From the NCBI GenBank assembly GCA_902729315.2, contig LR746272.1, positions 8,550,327 through 8,614,326 of the forward strand: a stretch of 64,000 bases of DNA. Direction: 5' to 3'. The DNA is from Spirodela intermedia. Its lineage: Eukaryota; Streptophyta; Magnoliopsida; Alismatales; Araceae. Below are positions 12,438 through 23,819 of the stretch, piece after piece. The position numbers and the translations under genes are program-made. The notes beneath the pieces were generated by a model. The model was not told the DNA's origin. It did no database searches and saw only the letters and a program-made list of their open reading frames with translations. Each line of letters opens with the position of its first letter. The stretch's first letter is position 1.

Positions 12438-13706
12438 ATGGCAGCTGCTCCTTCTCTCTTCAAGTTCCTCCTCGTCCTCCTCGCCAGCGCGGTGAAGGCC
12501 CTCGACAAGGTGCCCGCCAATGAGACCTTCAGGTACGTCAACCAGGGGGAGTACGGCGAATTCATCAATGAGTACGACGCCACCTACCGCACCACGCTCA
12601 TCGGCACCTCCCCATTCCAGCTCATGTGGTACAACACAACCCCGGGGGCCTACTTCGTCGCCCTTCGCATGGGTACCTCTCGATCTGAATCGGTGCGGCG
12701 GTGGGTTTGGGAGGCCAACAGGGGGCGCCCCGTTGGTGAGAATGCCACCCTAACTTTCGGCACCGACGGCAACCTCGTCATCGCCGAAGCCGACGGAACA
12801 GTTGCCTGGTCCACCGGCACGGCAAACAAGGGCGTGGTCGGTCTCCGGGTTCTCCCCAACGGCAACATCGTCCTCTACGACAAGAAGGACCGGTTCCTCT
12901 GGCAGAGCTTCGACCATCCCACAGATACCCTAATGATCGGACAGTCCCTCCCCGTCGGCGGCGCCAAGAAGCTGATCAGCCGCAAATCCATCTCCGACGG
13001 CTCACCGGGGCCTTACACCCTCGTCATGGGCACCGATAGCCCAATCTTGTACGTCGATGCATCACCGAAACCTCTCCCCTACTTCCGGTATGATCCAGAC
13101 ATGGGTTACAGCAAGACCAATGGCCGGGTCACCTTCCAATACAACGCCCCCGACAATGTCTCCTACGAGCTGACCTTGAACGGGCGGATCCTCACGGTGA
13201 CCAAGTACGACAGCGTACTGTCGTTCCTCCGCTTGGAGCCCGACGGCGACCTCGTCATCTACACCTACGACGATCGGGTGGACTACCAGGCGTGGGAGAA
13301 GACGTTCACCCTCTTCACACCGGTGAACTTCCTCAGCGCGTGCTACAAGCCAGCCAGGTGCGGATCTCTCGGCGTTTGCGACAACGAGATGTGCGTGGGG
13401 TGCCCCACGGAGAAGGGGCTGCTGGGATGGTCGGCAAGCTGTGCGCCTCCGCAGAGGGGCTCCTGCAAGGTGGGAGCGAACCATAAGTACTTCAAGGTGG
13501 ACGGCGTGGAGAACTTCCTCGCTCGGTACACGACGGCGTTGAACGCCACCGGCGTCGACGATTGCCGCAGGCGTTGCAGTGCCGACTGCAAGTGCCTGGG
13601 TTTCCTCTTCTGGGAGGAGGCCTCCAAGTGCTGGCTGGCTCCGGTTCTGGGCACCCTCGACAAGGTCTCCAACCCCAAGCATGTTCTCTACATTAAGTCG
13701 AAGTAG
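12438..13706 (+). CDS. EP1-like secreted glycoprotein (bulb-lectin/PAN type), copy 2
   Basis: 422-residue intronless paralogue of the gene at 8850. A signal peptide spans about residues 1-21 (PSLFKFLLVLLASAVKA). The same order of blocks follows: FRYVNQGEYGEFI, ENATLTFGTDGNLV, WQSFDHPTDTLMIGQSL, CGSLGVCDNEMCVGCP and a PAN-like RRCSADCKCLGFLFWE with CWLAPVLGTLDKVSN. Sequons include NET, NTT, NAT and NVS. The third lectin-like motif reads EPDGDLVIY, so Gln and Asn of the mannose-binding signature are Glu and Asp here, unlike copy 1. The ATG at 12438 sits directly before the hydrophobic leader and 78 bases after a TATA box; an upstream in-frame extension would bury the leader. Same orientation, gene structure and close similarity indicate a tandem duplication. 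Likely a cell-wall or apoplast glycoprotein. Confidence 0.93.
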   Translation: MAAAPSLFKFLLVLLASAVKALDKVPANETFRYVNQGEYGEFINEYDATYRTTLIGTSPFQLMWYNTTPGAYFVALRMGTSRSESVRRWVWEANRGRPVGENATLTFGTDGNLVIAEADGTVAWSTGTANKGVVGLRVLPNGNIVLYDKKDRFLWQSFDHPTDTLMIGQSLPVGGAKKLISRKSISDGSPGPYTLVMGTDSPILYVDASPKPLPYFRYDPDMGYSKTNGRVTFQYNAPDNVSYELTLNGRILTVTKYDSVLSFLRLEPDGDLVIYTYDDRVDYQAWEKTFTLFTPVNFLSACYKPARCGSLGVCDNEMCVGCPTEKGLLGWSASCAPPQRGSCKVGANHKYFKVDGVENFLARYTTALNATGVDDCRRRCSADCKCLGFLFWEEASKCWLAPVLGTLDKVSNPKHVLYIKSK

Positions 13707-15988
13707 TCGGGTTCCATCTGACTGACACTGTGGCTATCCCAAACGGGGAGCTTCTCAGATACAGTGGAGCTTGTCATCTGGACGATCGACGATCTTGTCT
13801 CACTCTGAGACAAAAATAAATAGGTTCCTGTTTGGGAATCTTTTCATGTATGTATGTTCAAAACAAAGTAAAATCCCTGGGATAATCTCGTGAATATAAC
13901 TATAAAGGAAATGAACAAAGAAAAAAAGAGACAGATGTCCAATGGAGAAGAGGGTGAGACATGGACGAGAGATTAGCCGCTTATCCAGATGGTCGCACCT
14001 TTGACCCTGGAACCAACTATCAGTCATGGAAGCGGAAAAGTAGGATGGCCTGGCAACATGGAGGTGAGTTGACTTTAGAACTCCAATAAGAACATTATTT
14101 TGGGCTTCATTTATCTAGTCTCATCTGAACGCCACGTTGCTGCGGTTGGCCTTCCTCCTCTGAACCAAAAGATAATGCCCACGTCATACCGTGGCCTGTT
14201 CTCTTCCGTTCTGGCGCCGGAGGAGAGTAGGGAAAAGTTCTGGACTCAAAATTATTCCACATCTACCGGTGCTGGCGAGAGAGAGAGAGAGAGTGAAAGA
14301 GAGAGAGACGGAGAGAGGGTTGATTAAGCTGTATTTAATGAGTTGCCGCAGGAAAACGACAGTCAATTAAATGTGTAGAATCAATGGTTCGGATCTAGAG
14401 GTGTCGCACGTTTGTTGTCAAGGCGAGTCATACAAGGCCTCACCTAATTTTTTAACGTTTGTGGTAAAAAATATCAAGAGATTGACTGCGCACCTAATTA
14501 AGAATGACTTTTCTGTATAATACAAGTTTTTAAGAAAAAGATCCCCCACCCACACCATTCAAGCAACTAATTAATTAGATCGTTTGAAAATTAAGACTTT
14601 TCTGTTTATTCAAAAGGGCAGCACATGATTAGTCTTCATTATTTCTATGAGGATATAACCAAATAGTTTTCTCTACTATCATCTCTATAGAAACTTTGTC
14701 GAACATTCCCTCATAAACCTTCTAATTCTAGAAATATACAATTTATTACATCTGAAGTTTCTTTGAGAACCATGTGACCTTATAAACCATTTGCCAGAGC
14801 TTTACAGACCTAACATTCAAGCTCAAGCAGATAAGTAAAATTACGCCATTTATATCCACCTTAATGTCTAGCCTAGCTTATAATACTCTTACAGAATCTT
14901 CTCTCTCCCTCTATCTCTCTATCTCTCTCTCCCTCTCTCTCCCTCCCGCAAGCAGTATCAGATGTGAAGCGAATCTTCTCGCCATTAGATGAAGAAGAAA
15001 ATTTGCATGGCCATGCGGGAAATAAAAGCGTTGGGAAAATTATACACATTGCAAGGCCAGTGGGCATGGGAAGGAAGATCATGACGTCCCATCTCCACTT
15101 GGCACTCGCGCTCGAACTTGTTCATGGCCGGTTGGGTGATGACACCATTGGAAGGAAGCCCCCGTGGAATCCCCTCTCAGGAGAAGCTATCTGGAAAATG
15201 AGCGAGAAAGAACAGCGTTGAAGATCCCATATCGGAGTATTCTCAGGAACTGTAAATACCCGCAGGGTAACCGTCAACACAAGGTCCGATCCACCATGTT
15301 TCAGAAAGTACAAAGTTTTGATATATAGATCAATGCATCAAGGCCTGATTTAATGGGAATCCATTAGTAAACGAAGTAAATGACCAGAAGAAGAAGAAGA
15401 AGAAGAAGAAGAAGAAGAAGAAGAAGAAGAAAGCTCCTAGAATTTTCTCTCTGATAAACGTGGGGATCTTCTGTTATACGAAAAAATCCAGGTTTCAACC
15501 TCAGATGCAGATCTTGACTGTGGGTTTTAATCTTAAAAAATAACTTGTGTTGAGAACAATCGATGAACCATTACATCTCTCCCCGCATGCTTCTCCACGT
15601 GCCCTATGTCCTCCTTTTTGTGATTCTAAGCTCTGACGAGAAAACTATACATTGAACCAACCATTTCATAGAAATCCCTTTGAACTGGGTTTTCAACCAA
15701 ATGTGTATATTTTCGTCCAAACTTTGCTCTGTCCTCACAACATTCCGCATAAAAAGATTGATTCTTTGATGGTATACTTCCTAGACAAGCAACAAATGGT
15801 GCTTTCATTCTCCAAAAAGGATTTTGGTGAATGATGAACAGTAGAGATCCAAAGGAGATAAATCGCTAGAAGTAGAGAGAAGATAATCGGGGATAGAAAG
15901 AGAGGGATTGAGAGAGGAGAGAGTGATTTACAAAGGACAACAAGATTAACGTCTCAAATAACCAAGGAATGCTATAAGTAGGCAGTCC
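13707..15988. other. Intergenic region between EP1-like copy 2 and the trihelix gene
   Basis: A poly(A) signal AATAAA for the lectin gene lies at 13815-13820. GA/CT microsatellites occur at about 14276-14320 and 14898-14945, and a (GAA)n tract at 15386-15433. Short open frames (for example 14964-15221) have no recognisable motif. The part from about 15,430 to 15,988 would contain the 3' UTR of the minus-strand trihelix gene. Confidence 0.6.
15386..15433. repeat. (GAA)n trinucleotide microsatellite
   Basis: About sixteen near-perfect GAA units in noncoding DNA downstream of the trihelix gene. On one strand it is a pure purine tract. Confidence 0.92.
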
Positions 15989-16951
15989 TTAAGTGTATGC
16001 ATCAGTACAGAACAAAGGAAGGATTCTTTCTTGGAACAACTCAAAAGAAGACGACGATGCCTCAAACTCACCAAAAGCGGCCCTTTTATGTCGCTTGAGC
16101 TTCTCGAATTGGATCTGGTAGTCGACAAATATCTGCATCATTTTGGTCTCCAGGCTCCTGGTGGACTCCATCCTCTGCTTCTCCAGCTCTAACATCTGCT
16201 GTTGCTTCGCCGCCTCAACCCTCTCGTAGATCTCCCCAAAATGCAGGACCGCTCGCGCCAGTTCGCGTACCCCCCCCACATCGCCAATGATATCGTCGGC
16301 GGCGCCGTTGTTGTCACTTGCCTGGAAGCCTCTCTCAGAGGATCTTTCCGGGCTCGATTTCAATTTGTTGGAATTCATCTCCTCAGCCTTGTGCGCTGCG
16401 GCGGCGGCGGCGGCCGCCGCAGCCACGGCCGAGTACTTCCGCTTTAAGAACGACGAGTCCTCTGGAGGAACCGCCAGGTTGTGTCGCTTTTCCTTTATCG
16501 TTGAAGATGGCCAGGCTTTGGCTGCGGCCGTTCGGGCAGAGGGTTTCTTCCGGTGAGGCAGTGGGGGCGAGATGGGGGAACCCTTCTGAGAGAGGGGGGA
16601 GGAAGCTCCTATCAGGAAATCAAGGCGGTCGTAAAAGGGCCACAGGCTTGCAGCCTTCCCGTCGCCGCTTCTGATCCGGATCCTCTCCATCTTGTACTTC
16701 TTCTTGAGGGTGTCGATCCTGTTCTTGCACTGGATGTCGCTGCGGGCGGGCCTCGGGACGTCGGTGCGGCGAGAGTTGATGACGTCGGCCACCTCCTGCC
16801 AGTGCTTCCGGCGGAGATTTCCCCGGTTGACCTCGACGAACCGCTCCCCCCATGCGTCGATCAGCATCGAGGTCGCCCCTTCGCTCCAGCAATCCTCCCG
16901 GTACGGCAACGCAGGGTTCGGCGCTAGACCCTTCTCCTTCTTCCCCTCCAT
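15989..16951 (-). CDS. Trihelix transcription factor (ASIL/ENAP type)
   Basis: 320-residue nuclear DNA-binding protein of the plant-specific trihelix (GT factor) family. The N-terminal MYB/SANT-like trihelix domain spans about residues 18-115: REDCWSEGATSMLIDAWGER, NLRRKHWQEVADVINSRR, QCKNRIDTLKKKYKMER, and the fourth-helix block SLWPFYDRLDFLIG. Next come basic, serine/proline-rich linkers (HRKKPSARTAAAK), a poly-alanine run near residue 185, and a C-terminal helical region (VLHFGEIYERVEAAKQQQMLELEKQRME) typical of the SIP1/ASIL clade. This arrangement suggests a repressor or histone-interacting factor; that is inference from family members. A strong splice donor (TTTTG|GTGAGTTTG) at 16070-16071 lies after KRHKRAAFG, so the last 27 residues may be intron read-through with a further exon downstream. 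The unspliced frame stops normally at 15989. Confidence 0.9.
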   Translation of the reverse strand: MEGKKEKGLAPNPALPYREDCWSEGATSMLIDAWGERFVEVNRGNLRRKHWQEVADVINSRRTDVPRPARSDIQCKNRIDTLKKKYKMERIRIRSGDGKAASLWPFYDRLDFLIGASSPLSQKGSPISPPLPHRKKPSARTAAAKAWPSSTIKEKRHNLAVPPEDSSFLKRKYSAVAAAAAAAAAAHKAEEMNSNKLKSSPERSSERGFQASDNNGAADDIIGDVGGVRELARAVLHFGEIYERVEAAKQQQMLELEKQRMESTRSLETKMMQIFVDYQIQFEKLKRHKRAAFGEFEASSSSFELFQERILPLFCTDAYT

Positions 16952-18171
16952 CTGAGCCCTCCTCCGCTCCCCCTCCGGTTTACCCCCTTCCTTCGCCGCC
17001 CCTCTCTCGTTTCCTCGTTGGTCCTGTCAGGGGACGGCGAGGCGTTGGCTGGATAGGGAAAGCCGGAAAGCACGTGGACCGCATGTGCGGTGGTACGGGC
17101 GGCCGCCGGGAGCGCGCGTGCGCCGACGTTCTCGCCGGGACGGCTCGGCTCAGGGAACGGTGATCCATGGGAGTTAACCATCGCCGCCATTGGTTTTGGG
17201 GGACGGCGAATATGACTGGACGGCGGACCGGGGAGTCGGGGGAAAAATTACTCTTTTTTTATCTTCGGCAGACGGCGGAGGGCGGCGAGGGCCGTCACGA
17301 GCTGCCCGGTGACTGTCCCTGAGAGGTGGGGAATGGTCTGCAGAAGTTGGGTGAGGGGGGGACGATGATGGGCGAATCAGGAAGCGTACCTTGCTTGGTT
17401 GTCTCCTTCTTCAACCCCCCGCCTACTCCTCGCTGCCTTGTCGCCGCCCAAAGGAGTCGCCTCATTGACCTGGCACGACAATGAAGGCGTGGGGTTGAGG
17501 GGCACTGTCGTCTGACTGGCGTCGCTGGTGGCGGCGGCGGGGTTTCCATTCGATTTGGCTTCAGCCCAAAGCGATAGATGCAGGGTCGCCGTGTTCCGAC
17601 GGAGGAGGCCGCTCTTTCACCCGCTCTTCCGCCTCAGGCGGCCGCCGCCGCGCCGGACTATCCCGGCGGCTACGCCAGACGCCGTAATGACGTGGGGGCG
17701 ACCTTCGGGTGGGGAGAGGGTACAGATGGGAGGTGGTCTCCTAGTGAGATAAGGGAAGTGGGGGAGTTGGGGCGACCTGCACGAAGAATAAAAGGATGGG
17801 CTGTAGCAATACATGTACAGAAAAGAAGATCTCGGTATGAAACTGATGCAGCAGGAAGGAGCTGAACACCGGTGGACAACGAAGACGACGACTGGTATCC
17901 GATTCAGTATTTCCCCGACATAATCGAGGGATCTCCATTTTAATTCGATTATAATTATTTCATAAGTTTATTAATCCAATCAAGTAAATACATCCTAATA
18001 AATAGAAGATTAGTACACAAAATCAAGTCATGTGCCAAAATTAAATGATATTTGACTAGATATTTATACATAAATCATGTGAGAAATTCTTGGATATGAA
18101 AACATGTCTCAAGAACATTATTTCGATGTGGATAACATGAGGTCGGTAATTATTAATTAGATGTCTATGGC
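16952..18171. other. GC-rich upstream region of the trihelix gene, then AT-rich DNA
   Basis: 16,950-17,700 is very GC-rich and has overlapping open frames on both strands with no recognisable domain. It is most simply the 5' UTR and promoter of the trihelix gene. From about 17,940 the base composition drops sharply to AT-rich, up to the retrotransposon. Confidence 0.6.
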
Positions 18172-18176
18172 AAATG
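18172..18176. repeat. Target-site duplication, left copy
   Basis: AAATG directly before the left LTR. An identical AAATG follows the right LTR at 22549-22553. Five bases is the usual duplication size for LTR elements. Confidence 0.75.
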
Positions 18177-18526
18177 TGATGCGAACCGCAGACTAATTAG
18201 AGAAAAATAAGAGTCCTGAATTTAAGAATGAGAGTTTAGAGATACAAACCAAGAGTTAGGGTTTTGCCGTAACCCTGATCTCTCCTGATAGATAGAAGGC
18301 TGCAGCCGCTCCTGCTCATTAGACAATCCTTTCCCCAAAAGTGCCCCCTCATTTTACCCTCTCGATACTTAACTTAAAACCTTTCAAGTGTCTCTCTCAT
18401 TCCAAGGTTTGTCCTCCCCACCTACTGAGTTTACTGTGCTTAATGGGATATTGGATTGGGTCTAGTTCTTTGACGAGTCAATCTCCTCCTTTAGGGGAAA
18501 GTGTTGATGAAGGAGATTGGTTACCA
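18177..18526 (-). repeat. Left (3') LTR of the gypsy element
   Basis: About 350 bases. It shares with the right LTR the segments tagagaaaaataagagtcct, tacttaac.taaa.cctt, the tgtgcttaat stretch and ggaaagtg near the end. Outer end TGATG, inner end TTACCA. The alignment has many substitutions and small indels. Confidence 0.8.
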
Positions 18527-19976
18527 AGAGGCCTTGTGATTATACTAGCTAGCTTTTTCCGTCGAGGCCTTCAAGTAGATGATGATTTTGAGGAGAGATT
18601 TCAACTATGTTGTGTAGAAGAGAAACGTGAAATACAAGGTGAAGTAACAAAGAGGAAGGGAGGGCTAATTTGTAGGCTACTGGCCCTATCCTCTATAGAA
18701 TTTTAAATAGAGCATGGGGATAACTTCTCACTAGCCTTCATGACTAGAGATTTCATTTCATAGGGTCTTAATCTAAGAAAAAATAAATTTTTAATTGAAA
18801 ATTATAAATCTAAAAAATGCTTATTTACCTTGGCCTTCATTTAAGATTGAGCTCAGTTCAAGTGGTACTTGAGTTGATATAAAGCTTAGTCTTGAGACCT
18901 CAATTGTTGATCGCTAGTCACTATTAATGTTACATGTAATCAATAATGCAATAGAGGGATTGATAGTTTTTTGTAAAGTGCGTTGTACTAATCGAGCTAT
19001 GGAATGAGGTGTTAGAACTAAACTATACCTGGTGAAAGTCATGAACTCTATGTCTTGGGGTTATATGAGGTATAACACTGAAGGTGATTATCCACACATC
19101 TATTTGTTAGCTTTATTTAGCTGTTGGTATGAGGATAGTGGGTTGTACTTTATTTTAAGACACTTTCCCATGACCTAAAGAGTTCAGACCAAAAATGACT
19201 CTTAAATATAACATCTCAGACAAAAATAATAGATTTAAACATGCCATGGAGGCAGATGATCTCCGTAGCAAATTTATTAGTAATAAAGCTTACTGAAAAT
19301 AGATGCTTCAATGAAATAAAATGAATATATTTGAATATTCTATCCACTACAATTGAATTGAAACCTAAAGATGTTAGTAACTCTTTGATTAAGTTTATAG
19401 TGAGGTAATTTCTTACCTAGTCTAAGACGAGGAGAGGTTGCACAAGTCATGTAAGGGCTAATGAGGATGATTTATTATGCAAGTAAATTTCACAAGCATC
19501 CAAATGTTCTTTAATCTTAGACTTCATTCCAACCTAATAAAATTATTGAGAAATCTTCTTGTAAGTCTTGAGGAATTCAAAATGACTCATTGCTAGACCG
19601 TCATGATATTCTTCAAGAATATCCCAAACTATTTGAGAGTTGAAATGAAGAGTTAATTGTCTTTTGTAATAGAGAAGTTATTAGTTGAAGGTAAAACATT
19701 GCCTGAGAACTTCTCCATTGAGAAGGGCCCAGTAGATGAGACCAAAATAATAATATGTTTGTATTTCAGTCTTTAATGAGGACATGACAAAACCTATTGA
19801 CCACATAAGACTTGTCCCTTGTAGTTGTATTGACGAAGGGTAGCAAGAGAGCATTAGCCACTTTGTTGTGTACTCTTTATTTGTACTAGATCACAAAATC
19901 AAAACCCATAAATTTATAGAGTTCCTTTTGAAATTGAGGAGGTACATGTCGTTGATTAGTAAGAAAATTTAATCTA

Positions 19977-20145
19977 TGTTGATATGTGTGGATAACAAAT
20001 CTCCTCCCTATGAAATACACTTTATAGTTTGTGGGATATATGTTGATATGTGTGGATAGTAAGTCTGCCCCCCATGAAATACACTTTATAATTTGTGTGG
20101 ATATATGTTGATATGTGTGGATATGTGTTAATACTCTTTATAGTG
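19977..20145. repeat. Short tandem duplication with tgttgatatgtgtggat core
   Basis: Two to three diverged units of about 65 bases, each carrying the core tgttgatatgtgtggat and atgaaatacactttata. They lie inside the gypsy element, between its RT relic and left LTR. Confidence 0.8.
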
Positions 20146-20745
20146 ACAGCATTTAAACATTTCGTTTACTATGGCCATAAGTTTGTACTCATATGCTGAC
20201 TTGGCCTGGTTTCTCATATCCAATAGGCCTCCCATGTTATATTATCATAGATCCAAGCTTATATATAACTTAAAGTGTTGGTTTCTAAGAAAAATTTAAA
20301 GAAAAAATTTAGGAGGGTTTCTTGAAGTATATCATCTTCTCCTTAAGTTAATAGAATAATTTTTATGTTACTTCTTGTCAGTCAAAAGAGTCATCCTTAA
20401 ATTTTTGAATCAAAATATAAACATATCACAAAATTACGATAATAGTTAGTTATGTCTAAAAATTTATTTAATTTGATTAAGTTGGTAGGGTTGGATACTT
20501 AAACATACTTTCAAATTTTCTTTAATCTACTATCATTCTTACTGTCAAGATTATATGATCAAGGTACTTTAATTATAGGTGAGCAATAATATAATTCTTC
20601 TTGTTTTCATATAGTTGGTGTTATTATAAAACTTTGAAAATATAATTATGTGTTGGAGATATAATATTTCATCTTTATTGTAAATTAAAATATTATAAAA
20701 AAATCAATATAAATTTATTGAGGAATGACTTGAAAATATTATTCA

Positions 20746-21012
20746 TCAATAATTAAAATGTGTGAAAGCATTTACAAGTTCGAGTGACTTCACTATAAAT
20801 TCATAGTGGCCTTCATGGATCTTAAAATCTATTTTGTGAATGCATGTCACTTTCATCTTTATTAGATAGAAACCTAATTTTAGATCTAATTTTTTAAAAA
20901 TTGTAACACTAAATAACTCATTTAGTACCTCTTCCACCAATTGTATAGGAAATTGGTTAGGGATAATAAACTTATTTACAATTTTATATTTAACACAAAA
21001 ATTTATCAACAA
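20746..21012 (-). pseudogene. Ty3/gypsy reverse transcriptase relic
   Basis: An open segment of 88 residues matching the N-terminal half of plant gypsy reverse transcriptase. It contains motifs resembling IPNQFPIQLVEEVLNEL, FKKLDLKLGFYLIKMK and HEGHYEFIV, which correspond to the palm blocks preceding the catalytic YxDD box. The YxDD region itself is not present in frame. Both ends are truncated by stops. Clearly a decayed fragment. Confidence 0.85.
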
Positions 21013-21108
21013 TCTTTCTTCTTTACTACTTGTCTCTTATTATCTTTGTGTCAACTTCATTCCTTATTCCAACGCTTTGTTGTGCAAAATCAAGATTTGT
21101 AATTATTT

Positions 21109-21161
21109 TTTGCAGTAGTGGTTAGGACCAAACTTTTTTTGTCACAATGATAGCATAGACC
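21109..21161 (-). pseudogene. Gag zinc-knuckle relic
   Basis: Reads GLCYHCDKK, then after a one-base shift in an A run, KFGPNHYCK. This is the CX2C...HXC zinc-knuckle layout common in plant gypsy Gag. It supports the minus orientation of the element. Confidence 0.6.
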
Positions 21162-22190
21162 ATTTTCTCTTTGTTCTTGCAACTTTAGTACGATGATATT
21201 TAATCTTTTTTCAACTCCAAACCCTTATTTCGTTGAAAAGACTCAGAGCTTTTAACTATAGATCGATGGCTTGAACTAACTAAATTACTTGTCTCTCTCC
21301 TTGTTGGTGTACGGACTTTGTGAGATGTACTTCGGTTAACATCCTTATTTCATGCTCTCAATTATGATGAAGAGTAGAATTTTTGAGATCAATGTAGTTT
21401 GAGACTTCAGACTTTGACTTTAGAGTTTGGCTTTGTCACCAATGAAAGATTCATAATCTCTCACAAACCTTATAATTTGTTCATACTCAACTTTTATTGT
21501 ATCTCTTTTTTTAACCTTTTAATATAACTATTTTACATAACTTTTTTTAAAAATTTATGTCAGAAATACTAATAATAATTTTAAAATCCCTCATATATTA
21601 TGATCTGAACCTTTCTTACTTGAGTGTTAGAAGTTGCTTGACAATGAACCATTTGGGGAGTTATAGTCAGAGATCATGTCATCCTTTAAAAGTGTATCTT
21701 TTGTTATTTTAGTGATACCAGAATATTACATCCACTTCTAGATTCATGATAACATTGCTCAACTTATCTTCGTATGAGATGTTGTTTACTTTGAAGTAGA
21801 ATTATGTGCAAGATAACCATAAGTTAAGATTTTCTTTGTCAAAATTGGAGATAAATTACTTCATTTGACCTCTATAGCCCTTATTTGGGAGGGGTGCAAG
21901 TTGACTTCTAATAGTCATGTGAAAGGGGGAGATAAGATGTGTGTGATTTTATTGTGGTTGAGAAGACTCTTTGTTCTCCATAATAGACATAGTCTTTGAT
22001 TTATTCAAACTTCTATAAGAAATGATCTAATATATTAGTGAGATTATCCATCACTTTCTAAATCTCAATCAAACTTGTTGTTATGTTATTTAGGTAACTT
22101 TTGCTAAGTCATTTTTTTAGTCTTGCTTGACCTTGAACTCTAACAAATAGACATGTTCCCTATGTCTTACAAGCATGATGATTAGAATCT

Positions 22191-22202
22191 GCTCTAATAT
22201 TA
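22191..22202 (-). other. Primer-binding site relic (initiator Met tRNA type)
   Basis: On the minus strand TAATATTAGAGC, nine of twelve positions matching TGGTATCAGAGC, the common plant tRNA-iMet primer site. It lies one base inside the right LTR, where a primer site belongs. Confidence 0.65.
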
Positions 22203-22203
22203 A

Positions 22204-22548
22204 TGATTTGAATCAGATAGTGGTTAGAGAAAAATAAGAGTCCTAACCATAAGAATAGGATTCTACATGTACAAACTAAAAGTAAAGGTCATACTGAAAC
22301 CCTAATCTCTCTCGACAAGTAGAAGGCCATAGCCACTCCTACTTTATAGACAATCATTTCCTAAAAAGCACTCCCACTTTTTCCCTTATCAATACTTAAC
22401 CTAAACCCTTTAAGGGTTTCCTCTATCTTAAGGCTTCTCATCCTCAACTATTAGGCTCATTGTGCTTAATAGGCTATTGGACTAAATATGATTCCTTAGA
22501 TAGGTCGATTTCCTTCTTCAAGGGAAAGTGCTAATGCGGATTCTATCA
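22204..22548 (-). repeat. Right (5') LTR of the gypsy element
   Basis: 345 bases, starting TGAT and ending TCTATCA, diverged copy of 18177-18526. It is immediately followed by the second AAATG target-site copy. Confidence 0.8.
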
Positions 22549-22553
22549 AAATG
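22549..22553. repeat. Target-site duplication, right copy
   Basis: AAATG, identical to the copy at 18172-18176. Confidence 0.75.
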
Positions 22554-23819
22554 ATCCTAAATTCTATAACTTTTCAAATCTCTAACTAAATATATAATCA
22601 TGAAAAAAGGGTTGCGACTAACCCATTGACGTGCCAAGTAAACTTCTTTTCTCAAAAGTTTCTTCTTTTTATTTTTATCATAAGTATAATTGAAGGATGT
22701 AGTTTCATTCAATTTCACTAGGCATATGGTTATGGATACTTAAATTAAAAGCAAAGCAACTTTTTATTGTATAAATTTACAACCTTATACATTTCACTAA
22801 AAGTACAGATTGATAGATTTTTATTTTTTTCTATTAATTATAAAAAAGTTAAATTGAAATGAAAGACTTCAAAGGAAAGTACATTGATCCATATGATGGA
22901 AAATCATATTATCATAGGAATTTTAATAAAAGAAGTAAACTATTGATATTAATATTTCAAGTGTAATTTGCAAGTTCCTTAAATCAAATAAATTATTCTT
23001 TGATAAAGCAAAGTTGTTACCAAGTTACGACTACTCCTTGTACTTATTTGACATTATTATTTACTTGAAAAACTATCTAAAATGTCAATTTAGGGTGTGA
23101 TTTTTAGTAAGTAAAATTTAAAAAATAGTTTTTATAAGAGAATATATTATTTTTAATATAGTGACTACTTGTCTAGATATGTGCATTTTTCTCTATTAAT
23201 TTAATATTACCTTTATATTTAAATACATGATTTTCAAAGATTTAAATGTTGTAAATATTATTAAAATGGAAGGTTTAGATGAATTGTAATGTCATTGGGG
23301 GAATGTGAATTGACTTACTAAAATAAGATTTATAAGAAAATCAATTACAAATGAAATACCATGATTTTACTATGTGAAGTCAATTTTTCTATTAATCTAG
23401 GACCCTAAAATGTACCTTGGGATTTCAAAATAGTTTCACCCAAATGTAACTACATTTGGTTGCTTCTTAAGGTATCACAACAAGATTTAATTAATAAAAA
23501 ACTTCTTATAAAATGAAATAAAATATAATTTGTTATTACACACTGACGTGACTTAGTCGTTGTATATTAAATCACGCAAATATAAAATTTATAAAATTAG
23601 AAAATACGAATTTTCAGATATTTAGAAGTATTTCTAAATAAATATATCAATTATAATTCAATAAAACTTCCAAAAATAGCGATAATTTCCCAGGTCGATC
23701 ACAGGGATGTAATATAATATCTGGTAATTATTCAGAATTTTTCTCAATGAATATGATTTTCTATGAATTGTATACTAGGAAATGAAAAGGAAATATATTT
23801 AAAATTCACGAAAAAGGGA

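Larger units (their letters stand above)
18177..22548 (-). mobile_element. Degenerate Ty3/gypsy LTR retrotransposon
   Basis: A 4.37-kb element flanked by the five-base duplication AAATG and bounded by two diverged direct repeats that begin TG and end CA. Orientation is minus: the primer-binding-site relic lies just inside the right LTR, and the reverse-transcriptase and zinc-knuckle relics read leftward. Stops and frameshifts are abundant and no intact polyprotein survives. Only about 100 bases separate the zinc knuckle from the reverse transcriptase, where family members carry a protease, so an internal deletion is likely. The heavily substituted LTRs indicate an old insertion. I could not recognise integrase or RNase H in 18,527-20,745. 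Confidence 0.85.

Noticed and set aside
13062-13682. 206-codon minus-strand open frame
   Set aside because: It lies fully antisense to the EP1-like copy 2 coding sequence; GC-rich codon bias opens the opposite strand. No domain.
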